From: Thermoprotei archaeon
GTDB lineage: Archaea; Thermoproteota; Thermoprotei; Thermofilales; B9-G17
Assembly (NCBI GenBank): GCA_003649225.1
Contig: QMRD01000002.1
Span: forward strand, 1 to 34,314
DNA: 34,314 nucleotides
Direction of reading: 5' to 3'
Below the pieces are notes generated by a model. The model did not search any database and had not been told where the DNA came from. It saw nothing but the letters and a program-made list of their open reading frames with translations. Shown here piece after piece: positions 1 through 8,956 of this stretch. The position numbers and the translations under genes were made by a program. Within the stretch, counting starts at the first letter, position 1. Each line of letters starts with the position of its first letter.

Positions 1-1220
1 AAGGCTAGTACTATTACGCTATCCACAAGAGGGTCTTTTAAGACAGCTTCAATAGCTTTAATGTACATATCCGTCGTAGCCGACCCCGTTAAGTCTATCG
101 GATTATTAGTAACAGCAAACTTCGGAAAAACTCCTTCATCCTTGTATTTTTCAAATAATTCTTTCGTGTCCTTACCTAATTCCCCTACTTTTAACCCACA
201 TAATTCACAGGCATCAGCTGCCATAACTCCTGCTCCGCCACCATCCGTCACTATTGCAACATTAGGTCCTTTTGCTGGTGGTTGTGAAACTAGTGCTTTG
301 CCTATTATGAAAAATTCATTCATAGTATATGCCCTAATTACTCCACACTGCTTAAACGCAGCATCGTATATTTCATCTCGACCAGCTAACGAAGCGGTAT
401 GCGATAAAGCCGCTTTTGCCCCAGCTCTGGTTCTACCAGCCTTAAATGCAACTATAGGCTTTTTAAGAGTTACTTGACTAGCTATTTCCATAAATTTTCG
501 TCCATTTTTCAGGCTTTCAATATATAGCATAATGGCACGCGTCTTTTCGTCATCCGCTAGGTAGGCTAGTAAGTCAGCGTCATCTACGTCGATACGGTTT
601 CCGTAGCTAACGAATATTCTTATTCCTATGCCCTCGCCTGAGAAATAGTCAAGCGAAGAAACGCCGAATGCTCCGCTTTGCGTTAGAAAAGAAACAAAAC
701 CTTGCGGGGGCCTTGGTGCTGCCTCGACTTCTACTCCCGGCTCTATAGGCTTATTAGGAGGTAAAAAGAGTGTGTCTACTCCCGTATACATGTTGAGTAT
801 GCCAAGGCAATTAGGGCCAATTATTCTAATACCATATTTCTTCGCTATATCTAATACCTTATTTTCAAGTTCCTTGTTTCCAACCTCGCTAAACCCAGCA
901 CTTATTATTACTGCAGCTGGACAATCTATTTTCCCAGCATCCTCTAGGACCTTAGGTACAACTGCGGCTGGTACAACTATAATACATAGGTTGGGCTTTT
1001 CGGGCAAGTCTAATAATGAAGAATAACATTTTACTCCAAGTATTTCATCTGCATTAGGATTTATAGGATAAACTTTGCCTTTAAATAATCCTCGCTTCTT
1101 GTTCTCGAGAAAATTGCTTAAAATTACATGTCCCGGCTTTGACGGGTTTCTTGATGCACCAACTACCGCCACTACAGATGGCTCGAAGAAATATTTTAAT
1201 TTGGTATTTTCCGATAACAT
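1..1220 (-). CDS. acdA: ADP-forming acyl-CoA (acetyl-CoA) synthetase, alpha-type subunit, 3' end cut by window
   Basis: The gene begins at ATG 1220 with the SD-like GGGGAT just upstream and runs off the window, so about 406 residues are visible. It starts with a CoA-binding Rossmann domain (VVGASRNPSKPGH, INPNADEILG), followed by a succinyl-CoA-ligase-like domain. SHTASLAG contains the likely phospho-histidine (about residue 274), and DGGGAGVMAADACE and a PIDLTGSAT stretch fit the NDP-forming acyl-CoA ligase family. These enzymes convert acyl-CoA, ADP and phosphate into acid, CoA and ATP, giving cytoplasmic substrate-level ATP in peptide-fermenting archaea. Its start lies 2 bases after the stop of the preceding exported-protein gene, so it is probably the last visible gene of that operon. 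Whether it is a separate alpha subunit or an alpha-beta fusion cannot be told here. Confidence 0.88.
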   Translation of the reverse strand, partial: MLSENTKLKYFFEPSVVAVVGASRNPSKPGHVILSNFLENKKRGLFKGKVYPINPNADEILGVKCYSSLLDLPEKPNLCIIVVPAAVVPKVLEDAGKIDCPAAVIISAGFSEVGNKELENKVLDIAKKYGIRIIGPNCLGILNMYTGVDTLFLPPNKPIEPGVEVEAAPRPPQGFVSFLTQSGAFGVSSLDYFSGEGIGIRIFVSYGNRIDVDDADLLAYLADDEKTRAIMLYIESLKNGRKFMEIASQVTLKKPIVAFKAGRTRAGAKAALSHTASLAGRDEIYDAAFKQCGVIRAYTMNEFFIIGKALVSQPPAKGPNVAIVTDGGGAGVMAADACELCGLKVGELGKDTKELFEKYKDEGVFPKFAVTNNPIDLTGSATTDMYIKAIEAVLKDPLVDSVIVLA

Positions 1221-1222
1221 AC

Positions 1223-2005
1223 CTATCCCCCTATGATTAAATCAACCCTTCTTTTAGTCGGAGTATTAGGAAGTATTAAGAAGCCACAAGGATTATCATC
1301 CACAAAAATTAAAAAGATAGCTTCCTTCGGGTATTCGGGAACATAAAGCCTAATTCTATAAAATCCGTTGCTAGACGATCTATAGATATTTATCGCAGTT
1401 TCATTATCTGGAGGTATTTTTATTTGTGTAATATTAATAGGGTTATTTGTATCATTACGAAGCATATGTAGCTGTATTGTTTGATGGGGTACCGTTCTAT
1501 TACGACTAAGGATATATCCGAAGATATCAATGCACTTACTGGCATTTCTAATAGATCCTAGGGACCTTACGTGTAACTCATTTTCATGCTCCTCAATTAG
1601 TATCAAAACAATATCAGCATTGAACCTATTGAGTACTATAATGCCTTTTTTACCCGCCTCGTAATCCACCTTAATTTTTAGGAGATACGTTGTATTCATT
1701 CCGATTTCAGTTTTTAGGAAAAACGTTTCTTCGTAAATAAAGGGGAAGCCTACGATAATTACTGGAGTTTCATCGTAGAAAACTATTCTCGAAGTAAAAC
1801 GCTCTATTGTCTCAAACTTAATATCGGATATATTTCCAGGAATCGCAGCTAATGCAACATAATTATCAGGTATGCTCGCATCATATATTATTTCTCCGCA
1901 AAATTTCTCAAAAACGAACTTTGGTCTATGGGTAAAGCTCGCTATTAAGCAAGCTGCAGTTATTATGGATAGTATACATACCGCCAGTAAGCGGCTCTCC
2001 TTCAT
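1223..2005 (-). CDS. Exported or membrane-anchored protein of unknown function
   Basis: I do not recognise this 260-residue protein. The first 25 residues form a signal peptide or signal anchor (MKESRLLAV then a hydrophobic stretch). The rest is beta-rich and carries several N-glycosylation sequons (NTT, NAS, NRT, NDT, NIT, NET), which fits a protein displayed outside the membrane. ATG 2005 has a good SD (GGAGTGAG) that lies inside the end of the HAD gene, whose stop is 2 bases away. The acyl-CoA synthetase gene follows 2 bases after its stop, so it is translated within the same operon. No catalytic motif is visible. There are only a few cysteines, and I see no lipobox. Confidence 0.7.
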   Translation of the reverse strand: MKESRLLAVCILSIITAACLIASFTHRPKFVFEKFCGEIIYDASIPDNYVALAAIPGNISDIKFETIERFTSRIVFYDETPVIIVGFPFIYEETFFLKTEIGMNTTYLLKIKVDYEAGKKGIIVLNRFNADIVLILIEEHENELHVRSLGSIRNASKCIDIFGYILSRNRTVPHQTIQLHMLRNDTNNPINITQIKIPPDNETAINIYRSSSNGFYRIRLYVPEYPKEAIFLIFVDDNPCGFLILPNTPTKRRVDLIIGG

Positions 2006-2007
2006 GG

Positions 2008-2529
2008 CTACTCACTCCACTGCAGTAGATTGTTTAAGAGTACTACTTTATTTGGTTTATGATGATAAAACTCCGCATTCTTAATGAAGTGGGCTATACG
2101 CCTAAGTATTTCTTCTTCATCGTCATGAAACTCCTTAAAATCATACTTATAGGTTAGCATCCTTATTATCTCTGGCTTTACGACAAAATCCTTTCTAAAG
2201 TCATTATCTCTCCTAAAGTATATCTCATCAAACGATATCCTGAACTCATTAAGCTGATTAATTGTAGCTTCTCTCAGCCTCTCAGGCCTACCTGTAACAA
2301 TTACCACTTTGTAGCCCTTATTAACCGCTCTATAAACATAAGAAATACCTAATGGCCTAGGTCTATCTAGGGAGAGAAACCTTTCGCTTAGGAAAAGCTT
2401 CCAGAATAAACTCTTGCTTTCGCCGGATAACTCCTCTATAGCTTTTACTCCAACAATCTCTAGACATTTTTTCAACCTGATAGTATTATCTATCAGTACC
2501 CCATCTATGTCAAAACACGCAGCTAACAA
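2008..2529 (-). CDS. HAD-superfamily hydrolase (small phosphatase type)
   Basis: 173 residues. FDIDGVLIDN at the N-terminus gives the HAD motif I nucleophile pair Asp7/Asp9, VIVTGRPERLR gives motif II Thr and a basic residue, and FKEFHDDEEE near residue 145 supplies the acidic motif IV. The cap is small, as in LNS2-like or nucleotidase-like HADs. The start is TTG 2529, set by a GGTGA SD that overlaps the stop of the preceding kinase gene; there is no in-frame ATG nearby. It probably removes phosphate from a small molecule in the cytoplasm, but the substrate cannot be read from the sequence. It sits between the AK6-like kinase and the exported unknown protein with gaps of 2-4 bases. Confidence 0.75.
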   Translation of the reverse strand: MLAACFDIDGVLIDNTIRLKKCLEIVGVKAIEELSGESKSLFWKLFLSERFLSLDRPRPLGISYVYRAVNKGYKVVIVTGRPERLREATINQLNEFRISFDEIYFRRDNDFRKDFVVKPEIIRMLTYKYDFKEFHDDEEEILRRIAHFIKNAEFYHHKPNKVVLLNNLLQWSE

Positions 2530-2533
2530 GCTA

Positions 2534-3124
2534 TCACCTAAGCAGGTATTTCTCCAGAACCCCCTCTTCTTTTAATGCCTTTATCCAGTCAGTGTTTCCA
2601 GGCTTATACCCTTCTACTTCCCTGCCTTCTACTATTTTTAGAATTTCCTCCACGACTTCTTCAGGATTTTTATTCGTAGTGTTTATTTCAAAGACCTTAT
2701 CAATCCCAAATTTTTCTACCGCCTCAACTAATAAAACATCCAGTATTTCTGCTAAAACATTCTCCTTTATCTTAGCTTCTGGGTATCCCCTCTCCATAAG
2801 CCTTCTCTCTAATACAAGCGGATGTAGCCTTAAAACCACCACCTTGTCTATGTACTCGAGCGGTACTGCTTCAACGATATGTCCCTCAATTACAATATTA
2901 CACCCCGCCAAAGAATTCGCTAAGACCTCTTGAATAACGCGTCTTAGTTTATTAATATCTACTTCATAGCTCTTCCGTTCCTTATCATAGCCAATTAATA
3001 CATTATATTTTTTAGCTAACTCAGCAATCGAAAAATAGGGACAAGATAGCTTCTTTGACAATAGTTTTGCGACAGTTGTCTTGCCAACGCCTGGCGTTCC
3101 AGTTATGAAAATTGTGCCTGCCAT
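2534..3124 (-). CDS. Fap7/AK6-type adenylate kinase (NMP kinase, ribosome biogenesis)
   Basis: 196 residues, near the usual archaeal length. GTPGVGKT (residues 9-16) is a Walker A loop, and the fold continues as a P-loop NMP kinase: VIEGHIVEAVP, then the lid region RLHPLVLERRLMERGYPEAKIKEN. These features match the Fap7/adenylate kinase 6 group rather than bacterial adenylate kinase. Known members phosphorylate AMP and act as ATPases in late small-subunit ribosome maturation together with uS11. The start is ATG 3124, 5 bases after the stop of the FtsX-like gene. The C-terminal tail after residue 165 (GREVEGYKPGNTDW) is typical of archaeal members. Its placement next to a membrane permease gives no functional hint. 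Confidence 0.85.
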   Translation of the reverse strand: MAGTIFITGTPGVGKTTVAKLLSKKLSCPYFSIAELAKKYNVLIGYDKERKSYEVDINKLRRVIQEVLANSLAGCNIVIEGHIVEAVPLEYIDKVVVLRLHPLVLERRLMERGYPEAKIKENVLAEILDVLLVEAVEKFGIDKVFEINTTNKNPEEVVEEILKIVEGREVEGYKPGNTDWIKALKEEGVLEKYLLR

Positions 3125-3129
3125 GAACT

Positions 3130-6100
3130 CTACCTGATTCCAAGTCTCTTCCTCTCTTCCTCCCAGTCCCTCACTATATCCCTAATAACAGATGCTACCC
3201 TATCCATATACTTGATGGGAATTCTCTCCCCACCTAACGGATTAGTAGACAATTCCACGGTATAGTAATCATTCTGGGGTAGCTTAGTAATGATTATTTC
3301 ATTGTCAGTCATTATCTCTCTTTCGTCGGTCCTAAATATGTACTTGAATTTGAACCTCTTAACTCTCCTTCCGTCAGGGTATTCCTCCTCTTCAAGTTCC
3401 TCTATATCCTTAGCTCTCTCTACGTAGCCTGTTGTCAGATCTTTGAGCCTAGTGTAGAGGAATGAGAAGAATAAGATGGCTTCAGCCTCTCCTATCTTTC
3501 CGGGCAAACCAACTCTCTTTCCGGTATACGCCTTTAAGTATACCTCTTCACGCTTCTCCCTCTCCTTCTCCTCTATCTTTAGCCTTTTAACTTTGGTAGG
3601 TGAGTACATGAAAGCAGCATTAATAGCAGGTTTAAATGAAGAGATCATTGAAACCATTATAGCAATGGCTATCATAATAATGCTCCAGAACCATTCCAGC
3701 TTTGGGCGAACCATTAACGGTTGCCCACCTATCAGCATAGGGATGGGTATTGGATGTTTAGATAGATATGCTATCACTCTGAATGTTGCTAAACCTGATA
3801 TGTATCCTATTCCACCTCCTAATAACCCATAAACTATAGATTCAGCAAGAAATAGCATGGCTATTTGTGTTGGGTTAAAGCCTATTGCATTGAATATAAA
3901 TATCTCCCTCCTCCTTTCGTGAACAATACTGTACATAGTTACTATTACGTTGACGCTGACGATAAGTATGGGGACTATAAAAGCTATATTCTGCTCGAAA
4001 ATGTTTTCCGTATACTCTCCTACATATGCTTTGAAACATTTATCTTTTAACGCTATCCATGCAATATAGCCTGTACCCTTTCTTTCTATATATTCCCGTG
4101 CAAGAGAAATTGGATCTACGTCGCTCTTAACTGAGAGAGCTATACTAGCAATTTCAGAAATACCTTCTAGTTCCTGCCTCATGAAATTCCAGTTTAATAT
4201 GACCATGTCAGTTGAGTTTACATGAACAAGTTCATTATCTATTTCTATTAATGGTCTAAGACTTTCACCATCTATGTCCTTCAGGTCATCGAATGCATCC
4301 TCCGAGAGTATACCCACTACTTTTAATTCATATTTTACTGGTATGGCTCCACTCAAAACTAGTTTAACTGTATCTCCTACGCCTATCCCTAGGCTTCTTG
4401 AAATGCTTGAGGGAATGATTATAGCGTATGTATCGTTTATTTTATTGAAATCGCCAGAAATCAAGCAAGTCGATATTTTACTGAAATATTCCTCATTAGA
4501 TGATAATCCTAGTAGCGCATATAGCTTAACCTTCCTTCCTTCACTATTCTCTATCGTAAACCACTCTTTCTCTACGTCTATAGGCCTCGTGTATATCCTC
4601 GGCGAAATCTTGGATATCTTACCTGTAAGCAGGAACCATCTGTAATCCGAATAGTAACTGAGCCATAAGTATTCCCCTGTACTTGCGTTTAGATGCTTTA
4701 TCAATATTCCCTCAGCCTTACTGCTCTTAAGTATCTCATCTAGCCTTATGCCGTAGACTGTTGAAATAGATGCTAAGACAGTAAAGGCCCATATTAGGGC
4801 GGCTAATGAAAATACTGTAATCAATGTTCTAGTCTTCCTAGTTTTCGAATACCTTTTTGCCACTGAGAATGTTATAGCTATTAAACTTCTTCTTTGAATC
4901 TTCCCGGGTATATCAGGTTCCTTAATATGCCTGGGCAGTATGAAAATTAAAACTAATACTCCAAGTAATGAAGCAATCACCGACTCTAAGAATAATGTTC
5001 TTTCAACTAAATGAAAACCAGGGTATACAAGTATGAAAACCAGTATAAGCCCTAGGTAGAATAGAGGATATGAAAGCATTTTCCTCTTATTATCTTCGAA
5101 GAAGTAGAAGGCTAAGGTAACAGCAAATATTGACAAAAACACTGGTAATAGGGACGCACCTTCAATAGCCACGGTCCTCATAAAGTTCATCCTGAGTACT
5201 AAGTATTCTCTTGCTATAACGTATGCCCTCTCCAGCTTATCAATGATTAATTCCACATTCTCTCCTGTTACAGGAATATTGCTTGCTTCCTCTACTAGGG
5301 CCTCCGCTCTGCTCAATTCTTCCCTTTCACGTGCTATAAAAAAGCCATAGGTTTCCATTTCATCAAGCTCTTTTCTAGTTACTGCTATATCTGACTCGAC
5401 TAACTTAATGGCATTTTTAATAGACCAAGGTGTTATGTCCACGATTAATGGAGGGCTCTGTGTACTAAGTTTGTATGGACTCTCCCTGTTCCCTATGGGT
5501 ATCGTTATATCTACAACATATGGCTTAGGGTATCTTTTGACATCCACAACTCTTGTGTAGACTACTAGTAGAAAGTCATAGTTAGCTGGAACCAGAACCA
5601 GCCTTTCAAAAATGGCATTTTTAGGTAATATCTCGTATTCAATAGCCTTTTCGAAGTTTCTCCATAGCGTATTGTCATAGGTTGATATTAGTTTAGGCTT
5701 TACATTTAATGTTCCTCCTTCATACGTAATAATAGCATTACCAGCATTCAATATCTCTGAATAAGGTCTTCCCTCAGTATCATATACTGAACACTTAATG
5801 TACCCTCGCCAATTGCCACCAATATAGACAATAGATCCGTTGACTATTACAGACGCGGAGGGATATAATGTTACATTAAGTTCAACAAGAGAAACATGTT
5901 CATACATATGGATGTCAAGAACTACAGGTACATAGTCAAGTTCCCCCTCTGCGGAGACATGTGCTACATATACCTGATATCTTGCATATATATCTTCAAC
6001 CGAGAACTCAAAGAAACCATTTTCATTCGTCTCAACATAATATTTTCCATTAGGTAATCTTATGAAAAACTCCTCTGTTATAAATGAATAGTCATGCAGA

Positions 6101-6258
6101 AAAATACGAGCACCTTGGATCGGATTACCGTTGGGATCCTTCACGTAGCCTTTAACAATAAGGGTTACTTTCGCTCTGACATTTATATATGGATATACTC
6201 CGAGTAGAGTGACCATAAATATGATCGTAAATAACTCTCTGATAGTCTTATACTTCAT
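3130..6258 (-). CDS. FtsX/MacB-like ABC permease with N-terminal carboxypeptidase-regulatory domain
   Basis: About 1042 residues. I place the start at ATG 6258, because GGTGA lies 5 bases upstream; the GTG at 6267 is itself part of that SD. Order: signal peptide (about 8-28); a CarboxypepD_reg/SdrD-B-like Ig fold (VKGYVKDPNGNPIQGARI); a long outer domain; membrane segments near 365-388, 397-416 and 420-445; another at about 474-497; a second large outer domain; the FtsX core with three membrane segments near 756-778, 800-828 and 857-876 and the loop ERRREIFIFNAIGF; and a ~150-residue soluble acidic tail. FtsX permeases couple a cytoplasmic ATPase to work outside the membrane, such as lipoprotein or peptide handling. 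No ABC ATPase is next to it in this window. It heads a five-gene run with 2-5-base gaps. Confidence 0.82.
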   Translation of the reverse strand: MKYKTIRELFTIIFMVTLLGVYPYINVRAKVTLIVKGYVKDPNGNPIQGARIFLHDYSFITEEFFIRLPNGKYYVETNENGFFEFSVEDIYARYQVYVAHVSAEGELDYVPVVLDIHMYEHVSLVELNVTLYPSASVIVNGSIVYIGGNWRGYIKCSVYDTEGRPYSEILNAGNAIITYEGGTLNVKPKLISTYDNTLWRNFEKAIEYEILPKNAIFERLVLVPANYDFLLVVYTRVVDVKRYPKPYVVDITIPIGNRESPYKLSTQSPPLIVDITPWSIKNAIKLVESDIAVTRKELDEMETYGFFIAREREELSRAEALVEEASNIPVTGENVELIIDKLERAYVIAREYLVLRMNFMRTVAIEGASLLPVFLSIFAVTLAFYFFEDNKRKMLSYPLFYLGLILVFILVYPGFHLVERTLFLESVIASLLGVLVLIFILPRHIKEPDIPGKIQRRSLIAITFSVAKRYSKTRKTRTLITVFSLAALIWAFTVLASISTVYGIRLDEILKSSKAEGILIKHLNASTGEYLWLSYYSDYRWFLLTGKISKISPRIYTRPIDVEKEWFTIENSEGRKVKLYALLGLSSNEEYFSKISTCLISGDFNKINDTYAIIIPSSISRSLGIGVGDTVKLVLSGAIPVKYELKVVGILSEDAFDDLKDIDGESLRPLIEIDNELVHVNSTDMVILNWNFMRQELEGISEIASIALSVKSDVDPISLAREYIERKGTGYIAWIALKDKCFKAYVGEYTENIFEQNIAFIVPILIVSVNVIVTMYSIVHERRREIFIFNAIGFNPTQIAMLFLAESIVYGLLGGGIGYISGLATFRVIAYLSKHPIPIPMLIGGQPLMVRPKLEWFWSIIMIAIAIMVSMISSFKPAINAAFMYSPTKVKRLKIEEKEREKREEVYLKAYTGKRVGLPGKIGEAEAILFFSFLYTRLKDLTTGYVERAKDIEELEEEEYPDGRRVKRFKFKYIFRTDEREIMTDNEIIITKLPQNDYYTVELSTNPLGGERIPIKYMDRVASVIRDIVRDWEEERKRLGIR

Positions 6259-6602
6259 CTGAATCACCTAATAGGCGGGGTTGCTTTCTATTCTATAAAT
6301 CACGCCCCTTATTTATCTTTACCCCTTTGACTATACCTTAATTTATTAGATAAATCACCGTGTGTCTAAAAATAACGCCTCCTAATTAAGAAAACTCCTT
6401 TGCTTGCGTAAAGTATGATGTTCTGGATTCGACTAGAGGACTTTAATAAGAAAAGTAAGAGTAGCTATATGAGAAGAAAGTATATTTTTGCTAAAACAAT
6501 AAGGAATGCGTTCAAGTTACTCGAAAAAGCCTCTATATATGTACGAAAAACTTTAAATAATTGGTTATAAAATCTTCTTAAACACGATAGGGGTGCTTAG
6601 GC
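6259..6602. other. Divergent intergenic region upstream of ftsX-like and EF-1A genes
   Basis: This AT-rich gap separates two divergent genes. Toward the minus strand, AGATAAATAA (complement of 6309-6318) is a plausible TATA box for the permease operon. Toward the plus strand the EF-1A TATA box is at 6551-6560. The middle holds a 51-codon frame (6415-6570) that I do not accept as a gene. No tRNA, repeat or clear sRNA was seen. Confidence 0.5.
6549..6561 (+). promoter_or_regulatory. TATA box of the EF-1A gene
   Basis: CTTTAAATAA, preceded by a purine-rich BRE-like GAAAAA, lies 45-50 bases before the TTG start. This spacing predicts transcription starting near 6582 and a short leader that still contains the SD AGGGGTG (6589-6595). 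A strong promoter here fits the high demand for EF-1A. Confidence 0.6.
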
Positions 6603-7901
6603 TTGTCGTCCCAACGTAAACCTAGGTTAAATTTAATAATAATAGGTCACGTAGACCACGGAAAGTCTACGATGATGGGGCACCTACTGTACCTCACTGG
6701 TGCAGTTGACAAGAGAAAGTTCAAGGAAATAGAGGAAATGGCAGAGAAAATGGGAAAGGAGTCATGGAAGTATGCATGGATCTTGGATAAATTTAAAGAG
6801 GAAAGAGAAAGAGGACTTACAATTGACCTTGCATTCCTGAAGTTTGAAAGCAAAAAGTATGAATTCACAATAATAGATGCTCCAGGTCATAGAGACTTCG
6901 TGAAAAACATGATAACTGGCGCATCACAAGCAGACGCAGCTATATTAGTGGTATCGGCTAAGCAAGGTGAATACGAAGCAGGTATAAGTGCGGCTGGTCA
7001 GACGAGAGAGCATATATTTCTAGCTTCAACAATGGGCATTAGACAAATGGTTGTAGCAGTAAATAAAATGGATACAGTAAATTATGAACAAAAGAGATAT
7101 GAGGAAGTTAAGCAAGGGATATCAAAATTACTGAAAATAGCAAGGTATAACCCTGCGAAAGTACCGTTTATCCCTGTCTCAGGTTTAAAGGGTGATAACT
7201 TAGTTGAAAGGAGTCCTAATATGCCATGGTACAAGGGACCCACACTGATAGAAGCTCTTGACCTCTTTGAAGAGCCTCCAAGACCTGTCGATAAGCCCCT
7301 CAGGATACCCATTCAGGATGTATACTCCATAACAGGAGTTGGTACAGTACCAGTAGGCCGAGTTGAGACAGGAGTATTAAAGCCAGGTGATAGAGTAATA
7401 TTTATGCCTCCAAAGAAGGTCGGTGAAGTAAAATCTATAGAAATACATCACCGCAGAGTGGACCAGGCAATACCAGGTGACAACATTGGATTTAACGTGA
7501 AAGGTATTGCTAGAGATGAAATCCGTAGGGGAGACGTATGCGGACATACTAATAATCCACCCACAGTTGCGGAAGAATTTGTAGGGAAGATCTGGATATT
7601 CTATCATCCAACGGCTATTGGCGTGGGCTATACACCAGTTTTACACATACACACTGCAACAGTACCTGTTCGATTCACAGAGTTAATAGCTAAAATAGAT
7701 CCAAGAACTGGAGCAACTATTGAGGAGCATCCATCATACCTAAGACAGGGAGATTTTGCAGTAGTAAGATTTAAGCCGCTAAAACCTGTAGTGGTAGAGC
7801 TTAGATCCGAATTTGAACCACTGGGAAGATTTGCTATTAGAGACTCAGGAAGAACAATTGCAGCAGGCATAGTCACTGAGGTAAAGAAAGCCCAAATATA
7901 A
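6603..7901 (+). CDS. tuf: Translation elongation factor 1A (aEF1A)
   Basis: 432 residues, full length. GHVDHGKS (15-22) is the G1 P-loop, ERGLTIDLAF contains the G2 threonine, DAPGHRDFVKNM is G3, NKMD is G4 and SGLKGDN is G5. The two beta-barrel domains follow (SITGVGTVPVGRVETG; FVGKIWIFYHPTAIGVGYTP). The protein carries aminoacyl-tRNA to the ribosomal A site as a GTP complex. The start is TTG at 6603, chosen because AGGGGTG lies 7 bases upstream and the residues after it match the family N-terminus; no in-frame ATG occurs before the G1 motif. uS10 follows 34 bases downstream on the same strand, the usual archaeal EF1A-rps10 pair, so both are probably on one transcript. Confidence 0.97.
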   Translation: MSSQRKPRLNLIIIGHVDHGKSTMMGHLLYLTGAVDKRKFKEIEEMAEKMGKESWKYAWILDKFKEERERGLTIDLAFLKFESKKYEFTIIDAPGHRDFVKNMITGASQADAAILVVSAKQGEYEAGISAAGQTREHIFLASTMGIRQMVVAVNKMDTVNYEQKRYEEVKQGISKLLKIARYNPAKVPFIPVSGLKGDNLVERSPNMPWYKGPTLIEALDLFEEPPRPVDKPLRIPIQDVYSITGVGTVPVGRVETGVLKPGDRVIFMPPKKVGEVKSIEIHHRRVDQAIPGDNIGFNVKGIARDEIRRGDVCGHTNNPPTVAEEFVGKIWIFYHPTAIGVGYTPVLHIHTATVPVRFTELIAKIDPRTGATIEEHPSYLRQGDFAVVRFKPLKPVVVELRSEFEPLGRFAIRDSGRTIAAGIVTEVKKAQI

Positions 7902-7935
7902 AGTAAGAATCTAAGCGAAAAAACGGTGCACAGTA

Positions 7936-8244
7936 ATGCCGAGATACGTAAGAATAAAGTTAATGAGTACATCAATTAGTGAACTCAATAGTGTGTGTGA
8001 AGAAATCAAAGCTATAGCCAAGAAGACAGGAGTAAAAATACGTGGTCCCATACCGCTCCCAACTAAGCGTCTTGTAGTGACTGTTCGAAAGGCTCCTTCG
8101 GGAGAAGGAACTCATACCTTCGATCACTGGGAGATGAGAATACACAAGAGAATTATCGACATGATTGCTGACGAGCGAGCCATGAGGCAATTAATGCGTG
8201 TACGAGTGCCTAAATCAGTTAAAGTGGAAATAGAACTAAGATAA
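7936..8244 (+). CDS. rps10: 30S ribosomal protein uS10
   Basis: 102 residues, the normal archaeal length. The sequence [60 protein letters not shown] (spanning about residues 37-76) and [14 protein letters not shown] are typical of uS10 from archaea. It binds the 3' domain of 16S rRNA in the small-subunit head. GGTG about 10 bases upstream serves as a weak SD. It directly follows the EF-1A gene and is probably cotranscribed with it. A pyrimidine-rich stretch after the stop is a likely termination site. Confidence 0.96.
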   Translation: MPRYVRIKLMSTSISELNSVCEEIKAIAKKTGVKIRGPIPLPTKRLVVTVRKAPSGEGTHTFDHWEMRIHKRIIDMIADERAMRQLMRVRVPKSVKVEIELR

Positions 8245-8251
8245 AGCTCCG

Positions 8252-8300
8252 TATTTCTTTAAACTTCTTTATCATCTTCTCTTCCAAATATCTTTTACAA
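8252..8300 (+). terminator. Pyrimidine-rich termination region after rps10
   Basis: After the uS10 stop come several T-rich runs (TTTCTTTAAACTTCTTT, TCTTCTCTTCC, ATCTTTTAC) without a stable hairpin. Archaeal RNA polymerase stops at such T-rich tracts, so this is a reasonable end for the EF-1A/uS10 transcript. The call is inference from base composition. Confidence 0.35.
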
Positions 8301-8388
8301 GATATACTAGTCTAATACATTGAATAACATATCTAATAGAAAAGTATTAATATCACTTTCTTTACTTTTGTAAAAGAGGGGAATATAA

Positions 8389-8859
8389 ATGGAAAGAAGA
8401 TCATTTAGGTTAACCGATAAACAACTTCAACTTCTTAAGCTTCTATTGAAAAAGAGTAAGTCAATGCAGATATTTACCGTAACTGAGACTCAAAATGAAC
8501 TTGCTAAAGAACTCGGAATAACTAGACAAGCATTAAATGTCCACTTGAGGAAACTAAGAGAAAATGGTCTAATTAGAACAGGTCGAGGATTTATAGATTT
8601 AACAGAGAAAGCATTAGAAGCACTTGGCGTAAAATCAGCTGATGTGTTTGTACTTGTGAGAGTAGAGCCTAGAATGAGAAACCATGCTTATGCACGGATA
8701 AAGGCCCTACCAGTAGAGAAAATTTATAGAGTAACTGGAGAAATCGATTTAATAATAGTAGTAAATCAGGCACATTTAGATGAATTTCTGAGAAAAATAT
8801 CTAGAATAGAGGGAGTAGAGGAAACAGTTACACATGTTGTTATAGAATCTATTAAATAA
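8389..8859 (+). CDS. Transcription regulator: winged HTH plus Lrp/AsnC-type ligand domain
   Basis: 156 residues. Residues about 8-75 form a winged helix-turn-helix (LTDKQLQLLKLLL, NELAKELGITRQALNVHLRKL, recognition helix near TRQALNVH). Residues about 82-156 match the Lrp/AsnC RAM effector domain (VFVLVRVEPRMRNHAY, VTGEIDLIIVV, GVEETVTHVVIESIK). The HTH is closer to MarR/ArsR type than to classical AsnC. Such proteins form dimers or octamers that bind DNA in response to small molecules, often amino acids. GAGGGG upstream of ATG 8389 is the SD, and TATTAATA near 8345-8352 may be its TATA box. The last lysine codon and stop lie inside a repeat shared with the region after rps28e. Confidence 0.8.
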   Translation: MERRSFRLTDKQLQLLKLLLKKSKSMQIFTVTETQNELAKELGITRQALNVHLRKLRENGLIRTGRGFIDLTEKALEALGVKSADVFVLVRVEPRMRNHAYARIKALPVEKIYRVTGEIDLIIVVNQAHLDEFLRKISRIEGVEETVTHVVIESIK

Positions 8860-8956
8860 GTACCAGATAGCGGGCCCGGTGGGATTCGAACCCACGACCT
8901 ACGGCTATCTCCCACGATTAACCGGAGGCCGCCGCCCTATCCACTAGGCCACGGGC
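8854..8956. repeat. Direct repeat copy 1 (tRNA-Arg body plus 17-nt 3' flank)
   Basis: This segment matches copy 2 at 9610-9708 base for base except in the anticodon/intron part. The identity includes 17 bases beyond the tRNA 3' end (AAATAAGTACCAGATAG on the plus strand). On the other side it stops exactly at tRNA nucleotide 3. It supplies the last codon and stop of the HTH regulator. It looks like a segmental duplication or gene conversion. Confidence 0.8.

Noticed and set aside
61-477. 138-codon plus-strand frame inside the acyl-CoA synthetase region
   Set aside because: It is the shadow of a clear minus-strand enzyme with conserved motifs; the plus-strand translation has no recognisable features.
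6415-6570. 51-codon plus-strand frame (MMFWIRLEDFNKK...) between the ftsX-like and EF-1A genes
   Set aside because: No SD before its ATGs, it overlaps the EF-1A TATA box, and frames of this length are expected by chance in AT-rich spacer DNA.
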